Shown: piece by piece, positions 58,501 through 64,000 of the stretch
How the letters are laid out: every line of letters starts with the position of its first letter
Numbering within the stretch: the stretch's first letter is position 1
NCBI GenBank assembly: GCA_963971405.1
Contig: OZ020491.1
Span: forward strand, 13,572,855 to 13,636,854
Origin: Psococerastis gibbosa
Lineage: Eukaryota; Arthropoda; Insecta; Psocodea; Psocidae
Direction of reading: 5' to 3'
DNA length: 64,000 bases
Notes under the pieces: generated by a model
What the model was told of the DNA's origin: nothing
Seen by the model: only the letters and a program-made list of their open reading frames with translations
Databases searched by the model: none
Program-made: the position numbers and the translations under genes

Positions 58501-60986
58501 TGCACATAAATATGTTTTATATTTCACTTTTTCCCTGGTTTATTTTTATTGCACTATGCGCTAACAATAATCCTAGGACAATTCTATTTACTCACAATTA
58601 ACCGTAAATTAGAAAATTTCCAGACATGATAAACTCTCTGTGTGCAAATGGTGAGTTCAATTCTTGAGAAATAATCAATTAACTTTCGTATAGTTTATTT
58701 TTATTGCACTCGTTCCTTGCAATAATTCTGGGACAGTTCTATTAACGCATTTTGAACCGCAAGTAAAAAAATTTCCATGCATCAAAAATTTTCGATGTGA
58801 AAATGCTCAGCTCAATTCTTGAAATAGGACCAATTTAATTTCATATGGTTCGTTTTTATTCCATTCTTTGCTTAGATTAATCCCAGGGCAATTCAATCTA
58901 CCCATAATGAACCGAAAAATTTTGCTGACATGATAAACTCTTTATGTGAAAATGGTGAGTTCAATTCTTGAGAAATAACCAATTAACTTTCGTATAGTTT
59001 ATTTTTATTGCACTCGTTGCTTGCAATAATTCTGGGACAATTCTATTAACCCATTTTGAACCGTAAGTAAAAAAAGTTCCGTGCATGCATCAAAAATTCT
59101 CAATGTGAAAATGCTCAGCTCAATTCTTGAGTTAGAGTGTTTCCTAAAATCGATATACATACAGTATATGAATACCTGTATATAATATATAATATACTGT
59201 ATGTAACATTTTGAAAGGAGGGTGGTTTTAGGCTCAGGGGGTCATGAAATGAAAAGTTGTGAAGAAATTTTCAGAAAGTTGAACATTGGTCGCCATCTCA
59301 ATAGGTACCGTAGATGAATCTCCCTAAAATTAGATTACTCGTGTCTTCGTGTTATTTCATTTTAATAAACAAAAAACAAAAACTTTGAGTTTTAGAATAA
59401 ACTATTATAACTATAACCCGAATTAGTAAAACCTAAATAATCGTTAAAAAAAAATAACTTTGTCTAAGAAACCCACTTGTGTTAGTATAAAACCCTGAGC
59501 GCTTTCGGCAAGAACTGTCATCTACAGAGGGAAACCCACTAGCACAGTTTTTTGTTTATTTCAGCACTAACTTAACTTTCCTTTCCCCTATTTCACTACC
59601 CTGCTGTAAACGCCACCTCCCTAGAGGTCTATTTTTAAGAAATGGGAGTGGATGGGACATTTAAGCACACCAAAAATATTTTTGAGTTCCTGGTGCCAAG
59701 AAGCCATATTTTATGTAATTTAATAAATACGTTGTTCTGTGTACCAAGCCCGCCGAACTTGGCCAATTTGTGAAATAAATATCCAAACAGCTAAAAAAAA
59801 TTTATTCTGCAGAAAACGAAAAGATATTCTATGATAAAACAAAAACAAATTCTATCGTGTCTGCAGACGTTCTCTCTGATTGATCCAGATTCGACGGGTT
59901 TGGTGGCACAAAGAATTCAAAAATAATGCCCCTTCTCTCCTTAATAGCACTCAAATCCTTCCCACCATGCATCGCAGTACTAGTTTAATTTATATTCTAA
60001 GTTTCTAACGTAATGCCCTATTCATCGTTACAGGCAAAGGCAAGGTTGAAGAAGCCGAAAAGGCCCTCTGCTGGTTACGAGGCTGGGTGAAACCTAAAGT
60101 GGTCCAACAAGAACTTGAAGAAGTGAAGGAGGCAATCCACCATCTCAATACAATGACGGGACAAACGGAAAACCTTAACTGTATGGAATCATTTAAAATT
60201 GGCCTGAGAAACTTCAGCCGAAGAACCTTCATTCGGCCGTTTATATTACTCATGGCTTGCTTCTTTTTGGCAAATACTACCGGCTGTCCACCTTTATCTT
60301 CTTATGCTGTATTAATTTTTGCAGCTTTCGGAACTCCTATTAATAAATACTACGCCACCGTTATGTTAGGTGTAGCGCAAATAGTAGGTAGCTGCTTTTG
60401 TGCCATTGTGATACATTACACGGGGAAACGGAAATTAGTTATTGCGTCCACGATTGTTCATGGTTTAATGTTTTCATTGGTTGGATTCTACGCTCATTTT
60501 TACGCGGGGATTTTCACTCTCGACGGGGGCGAAGCTGCTAAAGCAAATTTTGAAGGTCAGTCTAACCCGTACTCTTGGATCCCCTTAGTGGGTTTAGTCG
60601 GAGGAGCATTAGCCGCGTTTTGTGGTGCTAGATTACTCCCCTGGATAATAATTGGTGAAATATTTCCCGCCGAAATCCGGGCGTTGGCAAGTGGGATTGG
60701 CGGTTCTACTTTTTACGTATTTGCTTTTGCTGCTAACAAAAGTTATTTCTCATTGGTTGATGCAGTGACTCTACCTGGAGCTTACTGGTTTTATTCAATA
60801 ATCGCATTGGCTGGTGCCGTATTTTATTACTTTTTCTTGCCAGAAACGGAAGGTTGGACCCTTTTAGAGGTACAAGAACACTTTGAAGGGAAGAGGAATT
60901 TAATCAAAGCAGGGAAGAAACCTGCGGACAAAAAAAATTTGGAAGGGGTTGACAATTATGCGATGACATTGCATCGTGACTACTAA
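35472..60986 (+). CDS. Tret1-like facilitated sugar transporter (gene-level entry)
   Basis: A major facilitator superfamily sugar porter; insect members move trehalose or other sugars across the plasma membrane. Shared exons 35472-35692, 37953-38155 and 51156-51366 splice in phase to either of two terminal exons, 54806-55800 or 60034-60986. Predicted partial proteins are 542 and 528 residues, lacking only the extreme N terminus. Family signatures are in order: TM1 with [17 protein letters not shown] after TM2, YVAEI and PHLRG near TM4-5, PESPHWL after TM6, GE.FP..IR after TM10 and [12 protein letters not shown] after TM12. No in-frame ATG precedes the conserved region in the first exon seen, so an upstream coding exon exists. 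The introns contain SINEs, palindromic MITEs and a LINE. The substrate is inferred from family resemblance only. Confidence 0.9.
35721..35972 (-). mobile_element. tRNA-derived SINE (family 1), longer variant
   Basis: Head and tail match the other copies, but about 60 bp of foreign or diverged sequence (AGCAACAAAAACAGCAGTAA and following) replaces the GGCCCGGGACC region. It begins 28 bp after the donor of transporter exon 2. Confidence 0.82.
36597..36830. repeat. Dispersed repeat, inverted copy of 24930-25170
   Basis: AGACCAACACATTACTTCAC and GTTTCGTTACTCAATTTAAC are the complement of the copy at 24930-25170. A G10 tract precedes it at about 36585. Confidence 0.7.
36915..36992 (+). mobile_element. 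tRNA-like SINE head (family 2)
   Basis: GCACGACATAGATCGTGGG and GGTTCGAATCCCGCCAAG form the B-box half of a tRNA-like head; the A-box half (GTGGTCTATGCGTATGGA) is weaker. It matches 26630-26695 (- strand). It lies in the transporter intron. Confidence 0.6.
37143..37174 (+). ncRNA. Hammerhead-like motif of a Penelope-like element, family B
   Basis: TTGACGATGGCGTGAGCCGA followed by AACCGGTT has the hammerhead layout: a CUGANGA-like box with its first C changed to U, a GGC/GCC stem, GAAA, then the self-complementary ACCGGT. A second copy is at 49381-49416 on the - strand. Confidence 0.45.
37433..37800. mobile_element. Palindromic MITE with a nested inner palindrome (368 bp)
   Basis: Outer ends are GGCGGCCATTCCACCGGC and GCCGGTGGAATGGCCTTC, with TAA on both sides (37430-37432 and 37801-37803). 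A second palindrome at 37617-37752 starts GGAGACTATTATGTAGATAC and ends with its complement, flanked by TTAA on both sides. A (TTA)n run lies at 37550-37582. Confidence 0.85.
37953..38155 (+). CDS. Transporter exon 3
   Basis: The acceptor TTTTCTTGCACAG ends at 37952 and the donor CCG|GTAAGT follows 38155. It encodes TM2 to TM4: [15 protein letters not shown], the loop signature [24 protein letters not shown] and [16 protein letters not shown]. The palindromic MITE at 37433-37800 ends about 150 bp upstream. Confidence 0.93.
38160..39630. other. Intron sequence with G/C-tract repeats
   Basis: C tracts at about 38571 and 38872 and a G tract at about 39015 are associated with GTACGTCCATGAGAACGG and TCTGGCTACGCCACTGAC, the ends of a dispersed repeat also seen near 7940 and 13590. 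No coding signal. Confidence 0.5.
39640..40190. repeat. Dispersed repeat, about 550 bp
   Basis: Internally repetitive: GAAATAGTCT[GC]CTA and TAACTTGC-like blocks recur two or three times. Relatives are at 51435-51800, 52475-52880 (split by a LINE insertion) and 9335-9530. Class unknown. Confidence 0.6.
40200..43470. other. Intron sequence with no gene seen
   Basis: Mostly unique-looking AT-rich DNA with a short (AT)n run at about 40620. A G-tract repeat end (GACGGATCTAGCCCATTTGG) at 42965 pairs with a C tract and GTATCCGTCCATGCC at 43087-43115, bounding a possible 150-bp element. Open frames at 42008-42364 and 42687-42929 have no support. Confidence 0.45.
43646..44560 (+). CDS. LINE ORF1: PHD-finger and coiled-coil protein
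   Basis: 304 residues. A PHD-like zinc finger at residues 5-55 has ligands C5, C8, C21, C25, H30, C33, C52 and C55. A coiled-coil-like region follows (roughly 75-145, heptad pattern ending [18 protein letters not shown]), then a domain resembling the RRM-like fold of LINE ORF1 proteins, with [13 protein letters not shown] and ILLAHRL. Such proteins bind retrotransposon RNA. The ATG at 43646 is preferred to the upstream in-frame start region at 43559 because the finger begins right after it. The frame is intact. Confidence 0.85.
   Translation: MNSFCGSCKNTIEDTRFAVNCSAACGNIFHPSCTDIKRGELGKTTKKEIWKCKGCLNPAESSTMPQDSDILKILLAQNNEIMGAIKNIEHTISKNTDQMIELQTEVNNIKSNMTDMESTNAQLVNEVVSLKSRLNNLEQRSRMSNAIISGVPKTNKEDTNWVAETVAQMLKMEKNDILLAHRLPLRKGMDHPDIVVNLLNRRSTGNWIKAFRRHRKETGDLTANDIHNSFPKSKIYISEHLTSENYKLLRSCKDFARSFEFNYTWVTDGKIMIRESQNTKPIRISSSDDLVKLSGQFSTTSEQP
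44638..47596 (+). pseudogene. LINE ORF2: endonuclease-reverse transcriptase with one frameshift
   Basis: The first part (44638-45132) encodes the start of an exonuclease-endonuclease-phosphatase domain: [10 protein letters not shown] and the catalytic-glutamate motif ILTESW. A single-base shift near 45110 moves the frame. The second part (to 47596) carries [14 protein letters not shown] and TDHDVT of the same domain, then the [24 protein letters not shown] (about residue 442 of this part), [11 protein letters not shown] and FADDTVL (about residue 530, the catalytic aspartates). A C-terminal region follows with no RNase H seen. The rest is open over 807 codons, which suggests recent insertion. 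It is not functional as it stands unless the shift is bypassed. Confidence 0.9.
47842..47866 (+). repeat. TTCT microsatellite at the LINE 3' end
   Basis: Six tandem TTCT/TTTC units directly follow the LINE 3' UTR and mark its end. Confidence 0.9.
47868..48330. other. Intron sequence after the LINE
   Basis: No feature recognised. Confidence 0.4.
48338..48408. repeat. Hairpin with CTGATGAG on both arms
   Basis: TCCGGACTGATGAG at 48338-48351 and its exact complement at 48395-48408 form a 14-bp stem. Inside, CTGAAA and TTTCAG form a second short symmetry. CTGATGA followed by GAAA occurs on both strands. Confidence 0.75.
48540..48740. repeat. Degenerate dispersed repeat
   Basis: GAAAAAGTGGTTTAGCGGG and AACCGATTTCGTTCAAATTT resemble the AAAAAAGTGGTTTTTCG and TCGGTCGATTTTGATGAAAT blocks at 24550-24640. 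It is weakly conserved. Confidence 0.4.
49290..49430 (-). ncRNA. Hammerhead-like motif copy, family B, with flanking repeat
   Basis: On the - strand, ACACTTGACGATGGCATGAG and CCGAAACCGGTTGTGT make the same layout as at 37143-37174, here with an ACAC/GTGT outer stem. Flanking GTCACTCAT and AACTTTGTAAAACTT blocks are shared with 37080-37110. Confidence 0.45.
49605..49682 (+). mobile_element. SINE family 1, 3' fragment
   Basis: It contains only the 3' part (CCTAACTCCGCTAGGTTGGC through the AT-rich tail). The tRNA-like head is missing. Confidence 0.7.
50823..51046 (-). mobile_element. tRNA-derived SINE (family 1), full copy
   Basis: Nearly identical to 28230-28446, including an intact GGTTCGAGTCCC B box. 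It ends 109 bp before transporter exon 4. Confidence 0.87.
51156..51366 (+). CDS. Transporter exon 4
   Basis: The acceptor TTTTCTTCAAG ends at 51155 and the donor ATTG|GTAAGT follows 51366. It encodes [20 protein letters not shown] (TM4-TM5 signature), [14 protein letters not shown], and PESPHWLIG after TM6. It is separated from exon 3 by 13 kb of repeats including the LINE. A SINE ends 109 bp upstream. Confidence 0.93.
51435..51800. repeat. Dispersed repeat related to 39640-40190
   Basis: It shares AAGTTATTAAAGATTTGG and GAAGACTACTTCATGCATCA, and closes with inverted-looking TAATAACTTGCTGACTTAA. Imperfect inverted symmetry suggests a MITE. Confidence 0.55.
52484..52802 (-). pseudogene. 5'-truncated LINE with 12-bp target duplication
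   Basis: The flanks GATGCATGAAAT at 52484-52495 and 52791-52802 are identical. Between them, on the - strand, lies the C-terminal end of a LINE polyprotein: [20 protein letters not shown], then [20 protein letters not shown] and [19 protein letters not shown] before the stop. It is followed by GAGCCAG and a (GAA)n tail. One in-frame TGA lies before the RGRPR block. It has landed inside a copy of the 39640-type repeat. A stump of the same family is at 24255-24350. Confidence 0.88.
52907..53287. mobile_element. Palindromic MITE with inner element in its centre (381 bp)
   Basis: Outer ends GGCGCCGATTCCACCGGCC and GGTCGGTGGAATGGGCGCC; cores GACGTGGTAGCAGACATTCA and complement. At its centre, an inner palindrome begins GGCGAGGTTTCCACCGACC and ends GGTCGGTGGAAACCCCGCC. 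The left flank is TAA and the right TTT. Confidence 0.88.
53432..53579. mobile_element. Palindromic MITE, short form (148 bp) with TTA flanks
   Basis: Ends GGCGCCAATTACACCGACG and CGTCGGTGTAATTGGCGCC; TTA on both sides (53429-53431 and 53580-53582). The core GACGTGGCAGCAGACAT differs by one base. No inner element. Confidence 0.9.
54806..55800 (+). CDS. Transporter terminal exon 5a (alternative C-terminal half)
   Basis: The acceptor TCATCTGTCCAG ends at 54805 and TAG ends at 55800. It completes the split glycine codon and encodes a loop ([10 protein letters not shown]) and TM7-TM12: [21 protein letters not shown] TM7, [14 protein letters not shown] after TM10, [17 protein letters not shown] after TM12 and a tail ending DDISRL. 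AATAAA at 56302-56307 lies 500 bp beyond the stop, so this exon can end a transcript before exon 5b. The TM7 and TM10 regions differ clearly from 5b, while the TM12-to-tail junction is almost identical. Confidence 0.92.
56302..56307 (+). terminator. Possible poly(A) signal for exon 5a transcripts
   Basis: AATAAA about 500 bp after the exon 5a stop. It would give a 3' end between the two alternative terminal exons. Confidence 0.4.
56501..56884. mobile_element. Palindromic MITE with inner element in its centre (384 bp)
   Basis: Outer ends GGCGCCCATTCCACCGACC and GGTCGGTGGAATGGGCGGC; TAA on both sides (56498-56500 and 56885-56887). It has the same nested plan as 52907-53287. It lies between alternative transporter exons 5a and 5b. 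Confidence 0.9.
56890..58530. other. Intron between the alternative exons; no gene seen
   Basis: Mostly unique AT-rich DNA. A dispersed repeat (TTTCCCCCTACGTTTCTCCG, about 58330-58440) is shared with 34400 and 54240. A G8 tract at about 57735 is part of another repeat. Confidence 0.4.
58535..59135. repeat. Tandem array of about 155-bp units with A-B-A-B order
   Basis: Four units start near 58538, 58693, 58850 and 58996 (TTTATTTTTATTGCACT-like). Units 1 and 3 share GACATGATAAACTCT and GGTGAGTTCAATTCTTG, while units 2 and 4 share CATCAAAAATT and AATGCTCAGCTCAATTC, so the true repeat is a roughly 310-bp dimer. Confidence 0.88.
59140..60030. other. Intron sequence upstream of exon 5b
   Basis: No coding or repeat feature recognised. 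Confidence 0.4.
60034..60986 (+). CDS. Transporter terminal exon 5b (alternative C-terminal half)
   Basis: The acceptor TTCATCGTTACAG ends at 60033 and TAA ends at 60986. It starts in the same phase as 5a and encodes the same layout: [13 protein letters not shown]7 with [54 protein letters not shown] and a tail with DNYAM. It is open over 317 codons with no defect. It is either an alternative terminal exon of the same gene or a recent partial duplication lacking its own 5' half; the exact phase match at the acceptor favours alternative splicing. Confidence 0.9.
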
Positions 60987-60989
60987 CTT

Positions 60990-62640
60990 GAATTAAATTC
61001 TTCAATTTCGGGGATCGCACAGTTGCCAAAGAATTATGAGGTTAGGTGCTATACAGACAAAATTTGTGCGGAAGCAATATCAGTAAAGTCCGAAAAACCA
61101 TGGGGTCGTTGACGCTGGGCAAGTATATTTATAAATATATCAATATTTTTATTCTCTATGCATCCTGATTACTGCTCTAGGTTGGTAGGTATCTATAACG
61201 TAAAATTTAGCAGTGGCATCAAAATTTTGGGGAAGTTTCAAATAGGTATCTATAAAGACGGAAGAGCAGTGCTTCGTTATGGGGAGGCGGACATCACTAA
61301 GAAGTAAATCTGAAACTTGTCACAGTGGAGAAGGCATGGCCAGTCCATAAGTCGGTGATAACTGTGGCTGCTGTTCGTGATTGTGACTTCCAAGAACTTA
61401 CTTACTTACTAGCCAACGCCCACCCTTAGAATGTCGGCCATTTGGTGACGCGCTGACCAGTAGCGACCGGTGATCTTTTCGGACTCGTCTTCCAAGAACT
61501 AAATCATCTTCCAGATTTGCCACCCTGTGATTTCTATCTGTTTCGTTTGCTGAAAATAACCTACAGGGCAAGATCTTTTTGGGCGAAAGTGAAGTAGTCC
61601 GTGCAGCTTCGGACAATTTTGTAGAGCAGAAGAAATTATTTTTTCAGTGGGATTGAAGCTCTTCCGACAAAGTGGACCAAGCCGATAGGATTAAAGCAAT
61701 AAAAGGTTTTTGACCTTGTGGCAGACATTTCTTACCTAGGTAACTAAGATTTAAAATTTCACCCTCGTATATATTGTAGTCTAGTCAATGTCGCTGCTGA
61801 CCTAATAAATTGTACCTAGTAGATTTCATGGATGCAAGAGAAATGTGTAAATATTAAATTGTACAGTTTAAATGCTCTGGATCATAATTTATTGTGAAAC
61901 CTATTTAAAGATGGTTAGAAAAAGTTGACCTTATAACCTATTGTAGGGGATGACACAAACTCACAGTTAAGAAATATTTTCAACAAAATAAACTAGGTAG
62001 GGTTTCGATCAGAGGCGGACACAGCGACCGCCACTGAGGGCTATTGCCCCCCCCCCCCCCTTTGGCCAGCAATTATATTCTTTGCCTCTAAAATCTAAGT
62101 GTTACTGCACTCAAAACATTCATTGAATTGTTTGTTTTTTTTGTAACTAAACATTACCTCTCCCTATACTTAGTGGCTGAATAAGGTCCATTTGTCGGAG
62201 AGGACCTTAATGTCTTCTTCTATAATAGGCTATAAAATACGAATAAATAAATAATATATTTTTCTCTAGGCTTCCCTTGGGCGCATTCAAAAGAAAATGT
62301 TTAGTTGTACAGAGATTAGATGCTCCAGATGAAAGGCAAACAATACGTAGATTCGAGTCCCGTTCAACGATAATAAAATAGAATAGATGGTGTCTAAAAA
62401 TAAGCCAAGCCGGGGGAAGGGCAAAGGAAATTTTAATCTGAAGGGTACTAGTGAACCTAGCATATACAAGCGTTCCTATCTACCTATCAATTAGTATATA
62501 CAGTAGGTACCGAGATAGATAATAATAAGAATAGTTACTGAAACTTCCTTGGTAAATAACTGTCCAGGGGTTAAATATCGGTTGCCTCGACTTGCCATAT
62601 CCCGAAGCACTGAATTGATTGCATGGTCTAGAACGGGCAG
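60990..62640. other. 3' flank of the transporter
   Basis: AATAAA at 61699-61704 could serve exon 5b transcripts. A C14 tract at about 62046 follows GAGGCGGACACAGCGACC. An inverted copy of the 34400-type repeat is near 62340-62430. No gene is seen. Confidence 0.4.
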
Positions 62641-62920
62641 ACCCAGGCGCGGATCTACGGGGGGGGGGGGGCTATCCCCCCATTAGGGTCCTCAAAATGC
62701 GTAAAACCCCACTATTTCAGTCCTATTGTTCACTAACTTTCTCCCGGGGGAGGCCCCCGTTGTGCCCGATTGTATTAATTACCTATAATATAGAACCCTT
62801 ATTGCTCTGAAAATGCGTAAAACGCCAATATGTCAGCCCTATATTTAAAAAAAAATCGAAATTTAATCTTATCCCACTCCTTGGTCTCATTCTAAATCCG
62901 CACCTGCGGGGCAGACCAAT
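62640..62920. repeat. Single relative of the 124-bp satellite unit, with G-tract end
   Basis: It begins CAGGCGCGGATCTACGG plus a G13 tract and contains AATGCGTAAAACCCCACTAT and CCCGGGGGAGGCCCCCG, the hairpin of the 18900-19945 array, then a second partial unit (AATGCGTAAAACGCC). This ties the satellite to a dispersed element. Confidence 0.7.
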
Positions 62921-63199
62921 AAAAGAGGTACGGTAATAACGACAGGTTATGTAATTTATTGGGGCATGAAGAAACAATAATTTCTTTCAAACAATGTTTT
63001 ATTCAAAACCAACACTTTCGGGAAACAATTAACTTGAACAGTTGTGTTACGGCGTAACACCCAAAACATAGTAGGTATACCTGAAGTTGCAAAGAACCGA
63101 TAAAGGTTCCGCGGAAAAATTATTTTTTAGTTGGATATTTTTCTTGAAAATTGACTAGGTACCTATTTCTTATTTATTTTTTGCCCCAGAACTCCAGAA

Positions 63200-64000
63200 C
63201 CTAATTGGCAAGTGACCCGTTGGGTTTTGTTTACATTAATAACGGCATTACTTCAATACGGTATTATTTTTCTGAGGTCACAATCTCAATGCTAGGTTGG
63301 CAGCAACTCCCGGTATGTAGGCCTATTATTCTCCAGCTCTCTTGGAACTGCGCCTTCCTCTTCAGCTTCGATAGGTTTGAACTCCTGCGTCTTCATTTAG
63401 TTCCTTGATTTGTGTGAACCTACACGCCAAATTCCTTCAAAATCGACAGAGTAGTTTGCCCACAAATCGACAAACAGACTGACAGACATTTCGTGAAAGT
63501 CACTGTTTTTGGTTCATAGAACCGCAAAATGTGTCGTTAAATCCATTGAAATAAAAAATCTCGACCATATAAATATAAATAGTTGGAATCCAAAAAAGAA
63601 AATAAATTTAGCGGATTAACTTAGCGGGGCGTCAGATGTACAATTTCATCAGGCAGGGCTGGCAACAGAACTCCGGCACAGTAAGTTCTGCACTTGACCT
63701 TGGGCCCCTTGCAATCTAAATAGCTTTATATTGACGTGCTAGCCTTATGGAGAGAACCAGGTCTGATTAGATAATTTTGGAAACTACTTTTTGCCGTTTC
63801 ATTTATTGCATGCGCTGCGGATGCCCATCTAACCCACCTGGTTCCGTTGTGTCAGGAATTTTTCTTCATTCCCCTTTTTCGGATAAGCTTGCTCCTTTTT
63901 ATGCATGTACCATTATTGCTATAAATAGGTACCTACGTCTTTTATCAGTTTATTCTTGGAAAATATGTCTGAATAAAGAACTTCCTACTAACTACACTTA
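63200..64000. other. End of window; dispersed repeat fragments only
   Basis: An inverted fragment of the GTCTGTCTGTCTGT-type repeat is at 63430-63560 (AAATCGACAGAGTAGTTTGC) and a copy of the 34290-type repeat is near 63790. No coding feature. Confidence 0.45.

Overview
This is nuclear DNA from an arthropod, most likely an insect. It is AT-rich, has large introns with GT...AG boundaries, and is packed with small DNA transposons, SINEs and LINE remnants. The three gene families it carries (huntingtin, COP9 signalosome subunit 7, a Tret1-like sugar transporter) fit that view. There are no operons, CRISPR arrays or prokaryotic features. I cannot name the species from the sequence.

Layout. (1) 0.7-9.8 kb, + strand: the last ten coding exons of a huntingtin orthologue. 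All exon phases join without conflict, giving about 660 C-terminal residues and a stop at 9816-9818. (2) 11.5-14.4 kb: an intronless, full-length COP9 signalosome subunit 7 gene on the - strand. It lies between two exon-like + strand segments of an unrecognised gene and may be nested in that gene's intron. (3) 14.4-35.4 kb: a repeat-dominated stretch with four kinds of tandem array or long inverted repeat and no gene I can defend. (4) 35.5-61 kb, + strand: a facilitated trehalose/sugar transporter (Tret1-like). Its first coding exon was not found. It has three internal exons and then two paralogous, phase-matched terminal exons (54.8-55.8 kb and 60.0-61.0 kb), so it is predicted to make two proteins with a shared N-terminal half and different C-terminal halves. 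(5) 43.5-47.9 kb: a nearly intact PHD-finger-type non-LTR retrotransposon inside the transporter intron, broken by one frameshift in the endonuclease.

The most striking non-gene content is a family of almost fully palindromic transposable elements (135 to about 580 bp). They share GGCGC/GGAGC-type ends, an ATTCCACC subterminal motif, a conserved 17-base core, and 3-bp TAA/TTA flanks, which suggests PIF/Harbinger-like MITEs. About a dozen copies are present, several nested like Russian dolls with one palindrome in the exact centre of another. Three transposon ends lie within about 35 bp of huntingtin splice sites. Other content: a tRNA-derived SINE family (six copies), a second tRNA-like SINE, a hAT-like MITE with an 8-bp target duplication, hammerhead-like motifs of the kind carried by Penelope-like elements, and many G or C homopolymer tracts at the ends of dispersed repeats.
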